From Macrosoma leucophasiata (lineage: Eukaryota; Arthropoda; Insecta; Lepidoptera; Hedylidae), in the NCBI GenBank assembly GCA_036365455.1, contig JAWQUS010000021.1, positions 19,342,001-19,406,000 on the forward strand: a stretch of 64,000 nucleotides of DNA, in the 5' to 3' direction. Shown here piece after piece: positions 19,501 to 31,100 of the stretch. The notes beneath the pieces were generated by a model. The model ran no database searches. It had not been told where the DNA came from and worked only from the letters and a program-made list of their open reading frames with translations. The first letter of the stretch is position 1. Each line of letters starts with the position of its first letter. A program made the position numbers and the translations under genes.

Positions 19501-22500
19501 TGGACTGCTATCTGTAATTAGGTAATTAGAGACGTCGTTTAAAAACAACTTTATGTAAGGGAGTCGACTACCGACGATCTGGTAGGAGGGGGAAGGGAGA
19601 TCTGATGATGTTGGGAGTAGTTTAGATCTAGGGTTAGAGACTGGTAAATGTTTGGTAGATATCAGTCAATTTTTCTGTATGGATTATTTTTAGGGTTCTG
19701 TATATCAAGAGGAAAATATTTTTTACTTGTAGTAGAGCTCCAGTAACAGAGCTCGCGGGCCTAGGTACCACCGCATTACCTAATCTACTTAAACGCCGCT
19801 AAATGGTAATGTTCAGCACTATCGTGTTCCGGTGAGGTGGTAATTCACGGCCCTGTAATTTCCGGCACAGAGGTATATAATACCTTAGACCTCAGGAGTG
19901 GTAACGCATCTACATTGGAATCCCTAGTCTCACTTAGATGTTTATAGGAATTATTACTTACCATGAATGTAAACTGTATGCTTGTTTGTCACTTCATTAC
20001 ATTAATAAACCCTTAAGATCACTCGTGTGTCTGTCTGTCACAATAGGTTTTCTCCGAAAGTATCGGACTGACTGAGTTGAAATTTGGCACACACGTGCAA
20101 ATCATAAACCCAAACATGAACGTGTAACATCATCATATCACCCGAAAGACGTCCACTGCTGGACCAAAGCCTTCCCATAAGGGGGATATACCACGATCGC
20201 CACGCTTGGCATGCGGATTGGCTGTCGCATTGGCGGTAGAATAAAAAAAAAATAGTAGATAAAGTAAAGTAAAGAAGGAGTATGACTCGTCTATGAAACA
20301 AAATGAACATGGAAGTATGGCTCGAAGCAAAAGTATAGTTGTAGTGCGGTCTATTCATTTCGTCCTTTGACGTCGCGGTTAGTTAACCAACACGATTTAG
20401 TAAAATCAACTTTCTAAGAACAGTCAATTTAAGTCAGTAGAAATACCTGAGGTGAGAAACTGCTCTCCCCAGCATCAAACTTGACGCTGTCAATGCCGTG
20501 AGCGTCAAGAAGGTTGCGGACTCTGTTTTCCCACCAGTCGGCGGCGGCTGGATTCGTGAAGTCCACCATGCCTGGTACGGAGCCGTTGTTGTTCCACCAG
20601 GAAGCAGACGGGTTGCCGCTCTCGTCCAGAACTAGATAGCTGAAGAAAAATATCACATTACTTCTAAGAAGACTTCTCTAAAGAACTGAGTCTGTACGAA
20701 ACCTATTTATCCATGAAAAAAGTTCCTTACCGCATCGTGCCATACCGCGCCGTTTGACGCTGCGAGTTTTGTGTAGTGTAGATGTCTACAGGCTGCAGTC
20801 ATCACTTAACATCCATGTGAACTGTATGCTTGTTTCTCGCCTTAGTCACACAAACATAAGGTGGCCAAGTCTGCGAAGAAGGCGATTGTATGATAATATA
20901 GAAAAGATACGCGAAGAGGAACATGTGGCAATTTTTCGCTTTCATCAGGCCAATATTGAATTCTTTCTGCTTGTACTTCAAACATGCTGCTATTGTTGGC
21001 TTCTGGATAAAAAAACAAAAAATAAAAATACGCTTACATTCACAGCCCCACAGTAGGTATAAACCTGTGTCGTGGGTGCCGTTGTACACATACAACACAT
21101 ACACAAACACCCAGACCCGAAACAAATATCTGTAGGCCATACAAATATTTGTCCCGGTGCGGGGATTGAACCCGCGACCCTTCGAATCAAACGGTCATCT
21201 CACACCGCTGGACTAACCGGGTCGTCAAGGATAGGCATTCATCTCAATATATAAATTATGTAGTGCTCCGAAAAACTATCATGAGGAATTATTTTCTATG
21301 ATACACGACGGTCACATTCCTTAGTGATCGCATACCACATAAGTGTAGGTAGTATTTGTATTCTCTTTGAAGTGTAGCATTACGTATAGCTGCCATAGCA
21401 GCAATTCAGTAATGGCTGCTTACAGATATTATAACTTGACAGATATGATATCACAATTCATTTAGGGAATTTCCACTGTTTACGTATAGATACTCATTCA
21501 TTGGCTATCAATCATTTGTTATATAACCTTTATTATAATAAAAACAAGGTAATTACGCAACACTCACCCATTGTTCAGAGCTTCGGAGTACCACGGCTCA
21601 CAATCACTATTTATGAACGGGTGTATCCATATCGTCACACGGAACCCTAATTTCTTTAACTCCTCAACCAAATGCGTCATATTAGGGAATTTCCTCGTAT
21701 CCACTTCGAGAGAACCGTAGCACGTCTCCCAAAGATCATCTATTTCTAGCTGAGAATCATTGAAACCGAAGTCTCGGATTTGTTCGGCGAATTCCATAAC
21801 CTTGGAGCCGTTGACGTCTTGGGAGTATTGCGCCCAAGTGGACCAGATTGGGTGTTGCACCATGCGGAAATCTGGTAAGTCTGATGGTTTGCCCAAATAA
21901 TTAGCTACAGCGTGTTTGTGAGCGGATTTTACGTCTGGTAAGAGCCATATGTCGTAGGAGAGCTCAGTATGGTTCCTTCTGGTCGAGTAAGGGTCAGCGA
22001 TTTGGGCGCCAAAGCAGATGTGATTTGGGGATATGTTGTTGTAATCGAGGAATAGGGGAACTTGGGGGTGAACGTAGATGTATTCGCCGGCGGAGTTGAG
22101 CCAGTATCTCTCAACGATCGCTCCGTTGTCCGTCTCCCTGGACACGTAAGGCGCGTATGTCTGTTTTGCGTTCTGTATGGGGTAGACTTGATCTACTTGC
22201 ATCGGTCCAGCGTACCAGTGTTTATTGCCTGAAATGAAAGAACGACGATGGAATAAAAAGCAACGTCAAGATGGGTTGTCGTCCAATTTTATTTGACAAT
22301 TAAACCACATCAATTTTCAAGTAAATACGCCAGGTACTGATGACGATATCATTTGAATTATGTACGATTGTTCTTAGGTTTTCGCGAGCTACACTCATTG
22401 AAATAAAACTATTTTTACGGATTTATCTCGCGTATATTAAACTAAAATGATTTTTAAAATCAACCCGACGTTTCGGTCGCTTTTCAGCTTCCGTGGTCCC

Positions 22501-25500
22501 GGGCAGACTGAGGTGACATTTGTCTGACAGAAGTTTGAAAAATTATATGTAGCTACCTCCATCGATTTCGTAAACGCCTTGCGTAGCGTTCAGGATTAAC
22601 ACAATAATTACTTATGGTATCTTGAGGTCTTGCAGACTGCTGCGGCTGGGATTTAATCTTGCTAAGTATGGGATCCCATGATGTTGATAATCGCCATCCA
22701 TCTTCTCTATTGAAATTTGGGTGTTTTTTAATTTCAATAGCCTCGCGTACCATTCGTGGAATGGGTTTGTGTTCTCTAGCGAGTATTTGATTGATTGCAA
22801 TATTGGATAGCAATAATGTTTCTGTTTTTCTTTCACATCTCAATTCCATACACCATAAAATCAAATTCACTATGGAATTGGAACAGGACAATAAATTAGC
22901 CTTCTTAGATACTTTATTAATTAGAAAAACCAATAACACACTCAGTCACACTGTGTTTAGGAAGTCTACCCATACTGATAGGTACCTTAATGGTGAATCA
23001 CACCATCACCCGGCACATTTATCTGCCGTTGGCTCATCTCTATTTCAGAGAGCACGAGGCATCTGTGACGACCACCATCTTCAGGGGGAGCTGAAGCACC
23101 TACGCCAGGTGCTACATAACAACAAGCTCCATGTACCACCCGTCCGTCACAGAGGCCGCGTGAAACCACCTACAGTAGAACGACAACCAGCCATACTACC
23201 TTACGTTAAGGGTGTCACAGATAAAATCAGCAACATTTTAAAAAAGAATTCCATTAAAACAGTTTTCAAACCATATAAAAAGATTCATCAGTATTTAAGA
23301 CCCATTAAAAGTAATATTCCATTACAAAATTCTGGCATTTATAAATTAGATTGTGATTGTGGACTCTCATATATTGGTCAAACGAAGAGAGCTGTATCCA
23401 CCCGCGTTAAAGAGCACATTGCTGATGTCAAAAACCGAAGAACAGGGAGGTCTGCAGTCTGTGAACACATAGCGGATAAGCCAAACCATTACATCCGGTT
23501 TGATAAAATTCAAATACTCGCTAGAGAACACAAACCCATTCCACGAATGGTACGCGAGGCTATTGAAATTAAAAAACACCCAAATTTCAATAGAGAAGAT
23601 GGATGGCGATTATCAACATCATGGGATCCCATACTTAGCAAGATTAAATCCCAGCCGCAGCAGTCTGCAAGACCTCAAGATACCATAAGTAATTATTGTG
23701 TTAATCCTGAACGCTACGCAAGGCGTTTACGAAATCGATGGAGGTAGCTACATATAATTTTTCAAATTTCTGTCAGACAAATGTCACCTCAGTCTGCCCG
23801 GGACCACGGAAGCTGAAAAGCGACCGAAACGTCGGGTTGATTTTAAAAATCATTTTAGTTTAATATACGCGAGATAAATCCGTAAAAATAGTTTTATTTC
23901 AATATGTACGATTGGCCTGACAGTTATTACCACAACACAACACATCAGTTTCTTCTGTGGTTCTTATGTGTAAGACAACAAATTTAATTGAACTAAAAAG
24001 ATAAAATTTAGCGGAACAATCGTCTTCTACTGGAAGCGAATTCTTCCACTAGTGCAGTCAGTCAACCGATCAATGGCAATTAATGCGTACATACCAAAAT
24101 CAAAACAATCTTCAAATCGCAAAGGTGATTCTGAATTCCATCGTATCTTGATTCCTCTCGCTTCTATCTCTTGCCTATTATCAAGCACAGTATGTACCGT
24201 AAGGTTTACTGTGCCAATCTGAATGAGGACACCCCCTTCTATCTCTTCAGAAGTATACGTGGAGACCTGGGTTCGACCGATGTGGCCGAGTACTGTTCTA
24301 TCATCACCTGCAAATAACATGGATATAAAGTCAAGGGCGCGTTTGCCAGTCGGGTCCCCACGAGTTCGGCTCGTTGCAAGCATGTGTTTTATATCCCGGT
24401 CCCACTATCCAGTCTTAGGCTCCGGGTGTGTGCTGAGCCACCGAACTAGCCAAGCCCTTCCGGGTCAATCTGACTCCGAGAGTGATTATACTTGATCTAC
24501 GGTTGAAGGATCGGTCTGTGCAACAATGGTAATATATTTGAAAATTAAAAAAATATCCGTGAACATACATAAAAAGTCGGTTAATAAAGTCCAGCGGTAA
24601 GCATTCCATGGTACGTTTAGAAACTCTGCGAATTGGAATAATTATATTCTTAAACTTAATTCATCGCTTTTTTTATTGCATGGCACAATATGGAGAAAAG
24701 TTACGAGAGATGATAGACAATAGACACACAATTCCACATTTAGTTTTCTTACACGTGTTGTTCTATTTAAATCGACGAAATTGTCGGAGGTAGGACTGCC
24801 GCCAGACAAGGTCTGTCCGGGACCACGGAAGTTGGAAAGCAACCGAAACCTCCTGTTATAATTTTATAAATATTTTTATATGTAGTTTTATTTCATTGAG
24901 TGCAGCTTGCGAAAACCTGAAGGATACATTATTATCATAGTTTACCTTCAAGCAAGACCAGTTCGAAGCCCCCGGTGAGTTGGGGTTCCAGATTGACACT
25001 GATTTCATCCCCTCGGATAAATAGATCGGCAGACACGGCGCGGGCTCCAAGCGCCAGTATCCCTGGAAAAGTCACATTCACTTTTATTTCTGGAAAATCT
25101 TTAGATTAGGCTGCTGTTAGACAGACGACAGATGTAGTCTTGACTGAGTGCGATCTACACCAAAACCAGAAGTAAAAATGCCCATGCGCCCATACTTCTG
25201 AAGTCTAAAATGTTTTAGAAATTACGATGCCATACATTACCATTTAACTGTAACACGATAGTGCTGAACACTACCAATTGGCGGCAGATGGATTAGGTAA
25301 TGCGGTAGTGCCTACGTCCTCGAGTTCCGACACTGAAGTTTTATACACACATCAGTCAATTTTCAAATGATGATTGAACTATCCCAGTGGGTAAATTCTC
25401 TAATTGATAATATTCTATATCACTTTCGCCAGGGATCTAACCTACCATTTTAGGTGCACCGGTAGTAGCAACCGGAACACAGGATTCAATTCGAAAATTA

Positions 25501-26095
25501 ATTTCAATAACTCCATATACAGTACAGGCAAAATTCAAATTCGTCCGTGAAGTTACAAAGCGCCTTGAGGAAGGCAATTTTATGGTACAGAAGGGATACT
25601 CGAGGAGGAAAATGGGGCAGTATGCAGTATTTCACCTTCATTAGGAATTTCATAGGAACTCCATTGAAACTCGCTTTCTCTCTCATCTGTGTGGTCGTCA
25701 CGAGCTAAGAGAGTAGCGCAAAGCTCACGCTGGCAACTTCACTCAGTGGCATTAACACTTTGCATGTATACCATCATCATCGTAAGATCAAGAAAGTTTT
25801 TTATGTAAGGAAGGTGGCAAGCAAGCATGCAGCTCACATTGATGTTAAGTGCTGACTGCAGTCTATAGACATCTACACAAAAACTAGAGAACAAAATGCA
25901 TGATACGTTGCCAATCCTTAGACCTAAGTTGTTATGTCTTGGTGATACTTATTACGGGGCCATAGCGGCATAAATTACCTACCATACAACCGGAACACGA
26001 TAGAGCTGAACTATTTGGCGGTAGACAGATTAAAATAGGCAAAAAAGTGTCAATGTATAAAACTTACCTAATATCGCTCTCAGAGCCGCCATCAT
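16584..26095 (-). CDS. GH31-B: family 31 glycosidase, MYORG-like, 674 aa, 9 exons, possible GPI anchor
   Basis: Exons in coding order: 26095-26068, 25062-24946, 24307-24095, 22228-21568, 20639-20447, 19511-19402, 18523-18250, 17757-17601, 16855-16584. All are GT-AG with phases identical to GH31-A, and the 2025 nt are in frame. The signal peptide starts MMAALRAILGILALG. Family motifs are WSTWAQY, LEIDDLWE, WIHPFIN, nucleophile Asp395 in KFDAGESSF, and likely acid/base Asp453 in VRMVDRDS. Exon 7 is 18 nt longer than in A, adding a short NLNHEQ-type insertion after GGNGY. Unlike A and C the protein continues past the common end (TLPFF) into a polar stretch with TDSA and a hydrophobic tail, ITPGIAAVLVLLGVIVNFLT. 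That is the layout of a GPI-attachment signal; a C-terminal membrane helix is the alternative. The activity is inferred from family only. Confidence 0.88.
17030..17345 (-). repeat. SINE-E, most complete copy, GH31-B intron 8
   Basis: It spans from the GCCCCGGGCGAAGCGCG end to the block CACCAGTGGGACGTATCAAG. It is used here as the reference for the family. Confidence 0.65.
18650..18835 (-). repeat. tRNA-containing repeat (family T), GH31-B intron 6
   Basis: At 18681-18753 on the minus strand there is a tRNA-like cloverleaf. It has acceptor GCTTCAG/CTGAAGT, D-stem GCTC/GAGC, T-stem GCGAG/CTCGC and T-loop TTCGAGT. The anticodon stem has an A-C mismatch and the loop would present AGA without the long variable arm expected of tRNA-Ser. 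The flanks (AAAATGGAAAG-type on one side, GATTTGTCAAATC on the other) recur at 45135-45385 and 55435-55635. So I call it a mobile repeat, not a tRNA gene. Confidence 0.65.
19135..19380 (+). mobile_element. LINE tail fragment (family F), GH31-B intron 6
   Basis: It carries GGAAAAGTTCCACCCACATCG and ends GCTTGTCTGTCAATC plus an A-rich tail, like 3330-3545. It stops about 20 bp before the donor-side end of exon 6. Confidence 0.5.
19728..20012 (+). repeat. SINE-A, GH31-B intron 5
   Basis: A near full-length, moderately diverged plus copy, starting at about GTAGTAGAGCTCCAGTAAC. Confidence 0.75.
20135..20245 (-). repeat. SINE-D tail fragment, GH31-B intron 5
   Basis: Reverse complement of the SINE-D 3' part, with GACGTCCACTGCTGGACCA and CGCCACGCTTGGCATGCGG. 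Confidence 0.55.
20786..20842 (+). repeat. SINE-A 3' fragment, GH31-B intron 4
   Basis: Matches the last ~55 bp of SINE-A (CTGCAGTCATCACTTAACAT). Confidence 0.6.
21020..21225 (-). repeat. SINE-C, tRNA-headed, GH31-B intron 4
   Basis: On the minus strand a tRNA-like head runs from about 21222: CCCGG acceptor arm, TAGTCCAGCGGTGTGAG (A box), GGTTCAATCCCCG (B box). It is followed by a tail with ACAGATATTTGTTTCGGG and GGGTGTTTGTGTATGTG. The tail unit is the one expanded into a minisatellite at 58860-60600. Confidence 0.65.
22371..23903 (+). mobile_element. Penelope-like retroelement with inverted terminal arms, GH31-B intron 3
   Basis: A ~395-bp arm at the left (22397-22791) is a near-perfect reverse complement of 23512-23903. 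Between the arms the element reads forward into the C-terminal ORF. A 12-bp direct repeat TATGTACGATTG (22359-22370 and 23903-23914) flanks the unit and looks like a target-site duplication. The left arm carries the complete 3' terminus, and the right arm lacks its last ~26 bp. Inverted or partly tandem arrangements are common in Penelope elements. A separate 3'-end fragment of a related element lies at 24787-24923. Confidence 0.75.
22791..23747 (+). CDS. Penelope-like ORF fragment: RT C-terminus plus GIY-YIG endonuclease
   Basis: 318 codons open through the left-arm junction. Residues ~10-100 look like the end of a Penelope reverse transcriptase (KLAFLDTLL, THTDRYLN). Residues 182-196 hold the GIY-YIG core: GIYKLDCDCGLSYIG, with the Cys pair typical of Penelope endonucleases, followed by QTKR and TRVKEH. 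A conserved His/Glu region (IADKPNHYIRFD, MVREAIEIKKHPNFNREDG) follows. The catalytic RT palm is missing, so this copy is 5'-truncated. It is parasitic DNA antisense to GH31-B, not a host gene. Confidence 0.85.
   Translation: MIAILDSNNVSVFLSHLNSIHHKIKFTMELEQDNKLAFLDTLLIRKTNNTLSHTVFRKSTHTDRYLNGESHHHPAHLSAVGSSLFQRARGICDDHHLQGELKHLRQVLHNNKLHVPPVRHRGRVKPPTVERQPAILPYVKGVTDKISNILKKNSIKTVFKPYKKIHQYLRPIKSNIPLQNSGIYKLDCDCGLSYIGQTKRAVSTRVKEHIADVKNRRTGRSAVCEHIADKPNHYIRFDKIQILAREHKPIPRMVREAIEIKKHPNFNREDGWRLSTSWDPILSKIKSQPQQSARPQDTISNYCVNPERYARRLRNRWR
24010..24075 (+). repeat. SINE-D 5' fragment, GH31-B intron 3
   Basis: Contains GAATTCTTCCACTAGTGCAG and ends 20 bp before the donor end of exon 3. Confidence 0.55.
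24787..24923 (+). mobile_element. Penelope-like 3'-end fragment, GH31-B intron 2
   Basis: Shares GGGACCACGGAAG, then CCGAAAC, then TAGTTTTATTTCATTGAGTG with the 22371-23903 element. More diverged, so an older insertion. Confidence 0.65.
25125..26040 (-). repeat. Two SINE-A copies, GH31-B intron 1
   Basis: 25125-25345 is a strongly diverged minus copy. 25797-26040 is a minus copy missing its start. The second ends 28 bp from the donor of the first coding exon. Confidence 0.65.
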
Positions 26096-26436
26096 CTGTT
26101 GTTCTGTATCCCCGACTATCGTCTTGTGATTGTGACGAGTTTATCTTACGATTATCTACCTGTCGTAGTCATCGATAAGTTTAGAATGTCCAAGCAAAAT
26201 CTCCGACGGTTTATCTACTCTCCAAATTGGCTCTTATCTGTGAAAAGTGACCTTGGCCTATTGATGTATTTATTGATCCAAATTAGAGATGCTACGAATA
26301 GTGATTTGGCCGAATACCGAATAATCGGGATTAGGTAAGGATGCATTTGATGCGTGAATTTTCTCATTGCGATTAGTACGGGAACGACGGGAGAGTATTT
26401 GTTGCTTTTTATGTAACGAAGGTAACAAACAAGTAT

Positions 26437-26660
26437 TTACTGGTGGTAGAGCTCCAGTGACGGAGCTCGCGAGCGTAGGCACTACCGCATTACCTTATAT
26501 ACTTGCCGCTAAATGGTAGTGTTCAGCACTATCGTGTTCCGGTCAGGTGGTAATGTACGGCCCTGTAATTTCCGGCACAGAGGCATTTAGGCTCCTTAGG
26601 CCTCAGGCGTGGTAGCGCATCTGCATTTTGACCTTGGTCTTAGTGTGGGTGTCTATTTTT
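26437..26660 (+). repeat. SINE-A, 3'-truncated
   Basis: Intact start and body (CGCTAAATGGTAGTGTTCAG, TACGGCCCTGTAATTTCCGG). It stops at GTGTCTATTTTT, before the usual tail. 26401-26434 is a short minus SINE-A end. Confidence 0.75.
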
Positions 26661-28110
26661 CGCACGGTCAGTTATATGTGGCTTTGTCACGTGTTAGTTT
26701 ATCCCCGATGGCCATACGTCTAATATCGTGTACAGAGAAGCATTACTGTAAAGTAGATTTTTTTAGCTGCCCAAAAGTGTTTATGATCCAAAATTAACGT
26801 ATAATAATTAAATAATTAAAAGTTATATCCAAAAGCTCTGCCCAAAGTCCCAAAGTCACTATTCCACGAGGACAAAGTCGCGGACACAACTAGTTTTGTT
26901 TAAAATGAGGAGTTACACAGTTCTTTACGAATAATCAAACAGCTCAATAAATTATGAGGTTGTGAGAAAAGCGAATACAATTCTAAGCGAACTTTTCCTA
27001 GCTAACAGATAACCTTTTATTGGATATCACGATCAGCATATAGATGCGATATAACATTCTTGTTTGATTGCAATGCCATCATCTAAAACTGAGTACTGGG
27101 TTTTTACATTGTTAACCTTATAAAATCTTTACCCAATCCTGTAAAGTTTTCTCAAAAAAAGCAAGATCGGAGCCCTTATAAGATCATTCGTGCGTCTGTC
27201 TGTCTTTTTAGTTTTTTAAAAATTCTTATCAAACTTAATCTGTAAAAATCAGGTTCTTCAGTTGGCTATGTGATCAGAGTCTACATCGGAGCAGCTGAGC
27301 AATATGCTTTCACCAAGTAGGCAATTAGTTTGAAGATTTCCTACTTGGTGAATGCATATTGCTCAGCTGCTCCGTACTTCATACCTTCATGCAGAGGTAC
27401 CTAAATGCATGTATTCAAGCATACGAGATTACATGCACATGCAGACACCCAGAATTCGCCTGTTACTTTTTGTCCCATGTAACAGGTGGCGAGCTTATTG
27501 ACATCTCCGGGGACTTTACCAAACTGAAAGGATACTGGGATTACTTTGCCGAGCAAGATTTATTTTTCAACAAAGGTTGTTTATAGGTTCAATGAGAGCT
27601 ACGTTTTAATTTTACGTCCCCACCTTTATTTTTTCTAAGAAGGGAAAAAACGACGACTGCAAATGCAAACCTGAGAATGCGTTTGCGCCTATGGCAATCA
27701 CCCTGTATAATACTAAGCTATCGTACTGTATAAGGAAGGAAGTACTTCACTAAGTTAAGTTATCTTGTTTAACTAGCCACGTTCAAGCATCTCATACAGA
27801 CAAAAACAGGAAAGTGATTTCAACAAAGATCTGTCCATTCAAAGCCCAGTTTAGCCAATAAATAAACAGCCATGTAGACATAGACTATGCTAATTCCAAG
27901 GATAAGGTAAGATGTATTGGTATTAGGCTGGGCACAGATAAAGGAATCAATTATTGCTTTCTGCGTTAGGCCATCATATTTGGTAGCTCACGTCTAGACA
28001 ATCTAAATCACGAAAGTTTTTTCAACAATTGAGCTGTCCATTCGAATCCCAGTTGAGCCAATAAATGGTTCAAATCAGTGAATAAAAAATTTAAACGTAA
28101 AACAAAACAT

Positions 28111-28116
28111 TTTATT
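28111..28116 (-). terminator. Poly(A) signal AATAAA of GH31-C
   Basis: AATAAA on the minus strand begins 23 bp after the GH31-C stop codon, a usual spacing. Confidence 0.6.
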
Positions 28117-28138
28117 TGATTTCAACAATTCTTAAAGC

Positions 28139-31100
28139 CTAATCTTCCAACGTGAAGTACGGCAGTGTATCCAAGGGCGCTGGGTAGTCCCTCAGCCAGA
28201 TGGGGCCTGCGATCAGGTCTCCGGAGACTCCATCCCTCCAGGAGCCCTTAGGCAGGTAAATGTCTCTGGAAACTGCACCTTCTTCCACCACTGGAGCGGC
28301 TAGAATGCGTTCGCCGAGCAGGAATTCTGGAGAAATATGTAGGTATGCAATTGATTAGTTAAAATGAAATATCTATATAATCTTTGGCGTCGAGATGTGA
28401 CGACCACACCGCTCTTTCGTGGAAGAAAATATTCCGTTAGTGCAGTCAGTCAAGCGACCGGTCAAACCATAGAGCAACTCGGCCCACCCCTCTTATGGGA
28501 GACGTTTGGTATTCTCTACGTGCTACGCACACAGGTGCACGTGTAAATATACGTCACTGATTGATGTCTGTGTAATAAAGACCAAATTAAGCGTTTGTAT
28601 GAAACTTTGGCTTTTACAGACTGTTTTGCATCGGTTATAAACGCTATGGCTACTCCCCTCCGGTCCGCCGCGGCCGGTGGCCCATGTTGCTCTATGGGTC
28701 AAACTATTCCATTAGGACAGTAGAAAATACTTTCTACCATATAGAAACTCGGGATCGGCAGCAGCGTCCTGTAGCGTCCATAAAAGTGTGCATTTGTGGA
28801 AACAATCTTTGCTTGAATCGTATAAGTAGATTTGTAAATTTTTCAATATCTCACCATCCCAAACAGCGAGAGCATCTTCATCAGTGGGGTCGAGCCACCA
28901 GATGGGCGGGTTGACGGGGGTACCGTTCTTCACGGATGCCTCCATAGCGGCCAGGATTTCGTCCGCCATGTCCGCGTGCAGTTGTGTATAGCGGCGACAG
29001 ATCTCCACCGCCTGAATAAGCAAAGATACCGATTGGCAAGTTTACTCCTCGTTATTGCCCAGGGCACAGGAATACTGTAATATAACGGAATACATACACT
29101 GAGCTCACGCTCACGCTGTATGCGTCTTTATGGATGTGTGCAGCACGAACAGCTCCTTGCTTTGCAATTCATACCCGTTGTCACCCATCATGTCTAGTAG
29201 TACCCGCCAGTACCTCCAATACAGATTGGTTAGAGTTGTAAGATAATAAAATACATCATTGCTTCCTCCCTCCACCTTGTGTTACCAGACCGGCAGCATC
29301 AGCATGAACCTACAATACTGAACAGTGTCATAAAAAGGCTGACTCGTATTTCACTGAAAACCGAGGGAGTTTCCGACGTGCTGCCAGCTCGGAAAGACTC
29401 TTTTGACTAGTTTAGTGCTGAATACCCATTTGAAAGACCAGGCGAACCCGATGAATTATTTTGCTGTTTTCTTGACGAAGACTTTCAATGCAAGGCAAGA
29501 GTCATGCCTACCTCTTCATCATGGTCCCAGGGCACGAAGGAGTACTGCAGGGTGGGCATGAAGACATTGGCCTGCAACCAGCGCACGAATAGCTCCTTGC
29601 TGGGCGACTCGTTGTACCCGTTGCCGCCGATCATATCAGGGAGTATCAGCGTGTACCTACCATCAATAGGGTTATACTTATATCACAACCTAGCCGTTTC
29701 GACTACAGTGACTTGGCTCAGGCACTTAACATAGGCGAGTGTTTAGCCCTGAAATGTAATACTCGACATTTTTGAATAACTCCGTAGAAAATATTTATAT
29801 ATTTTTTTCATTACATTAATCAAACCTAAAAATTACGGAACCCTACACTGCGCGTAGCCCGACACGCACTTGACCGGTTTTTGAAACCATATGCATTATT
29901 CTTTAAATTGTTGTCGTAGACTTCAAAAAACAATATAGCTACACAGGCCGTCGCAGGCTACGATCCGTAGCGCAAAGCTACGTCGCGTAGTCAAACGTTC
30001 TACATAAATATTACGTAGCATGTATGATGAATGGTCAATTATAGTCTCTTTTCTAAAAGGCAGTCGCTAATTGTAATACATTTACGCTTCTTTGATTCAA
30101 TCATGTGTTTATTGTTTTAAAAAAAATACTCTTCTTGGTGGGGGCAACGCCATGCCCCCAACGAAAAACCCAAATTTACAGGTGGCTATTTTTTAACATA
30201 AAACAATCATTGTAGCGGAATGGACTAATTTATTTACTTTCATTTATGATTAACTACAAAGTTGAATAACTAAGCTTTCTAATCTATACTTATAATAAAA
30301 CTGTAGAAGTGTAAATTCTATACATTAAAAATATTGAAAAAATAAATACCAGGGGATGTTACTAGATCGATACCGAACCCAAATATGTAATTAGAAAATT
30401 TTTTGTCTGTCTGTCTGTCTGTCTGTTTGTTCAAGCGTCACATAAAAACTACCGGTCCGATTACAATGAAACTTGGTATGATTATACTTTAACCTTTGGC
30501 GCACAACACTGGGTACTTTTTAAAGCGGAAAAATGTCTGCTTGTCTGTGTGTTTGTGCACGCTAATTAGAATCAAAAACGGCTTATTCGATCTGCGGATC
30601 TTTCATTAATATATTGTGGTAAGTTTCACTTAACATTTAGTGTTTGTTTTATGTGAATCGGTTCAGAAATAAAAAAGTTATGTCAATTTAAAGAATCGTA
30701 TCGAATATTTTTAAGATATTCTGTATCTTAGTTCTATCTTTTAGGGGACGTGGTGGAGACGATGGTGGTAATGGTAGTGGTAGTATTGGTGGCATTAGTG
30801 GTTTAAAATGCACAACGTTAATATTCAAGTTTACACATCAATGATGTGCCATTATGAACCTAAGCACAGACATTACATGTCATATTTTCTGCTACAGATC
30901 TACGGTAGACTCGATCGAAACCTATTTACAATTGAAGATCGTAAAAATATAATTGTTCTGAGTCGAGAACATGTATCCGTAAAATTCGTATTTTTTGATA
31001 ATTCGTTAAATAAAATCAATAATTTCATAAATTCAAATGTCAAAGCCGCCATTATGACGTACATAATAAATGTCATTTAATTATTACCGAAACTGGACAG

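Larger units (their letters stand above)
26096..28138. other. Spacer between GH31-B and GH31-C: repeats, no gene seen
   Basis: Holds SINE-A (26437-26660), a CGCGGACACAACTAGT Helitron-like end (26880-26895) and a SINE-B minus fragment (about 27395-27545). At 27295-27375 there is a hairpin (GCTGAGCAATATGC...GCATATTGCTCAGC). The remainder is unique AT-rich DNA. It must contain the GH31-B promoter near 26.1 kb, but no TATA box stands out. Confidence 0.6.

Noticed and set aside
30808..31080. 90-codon frame on the plus strand
   Set aside because: It lies inside the Helitron-like element, has no recognisable domain, and no helicase features.
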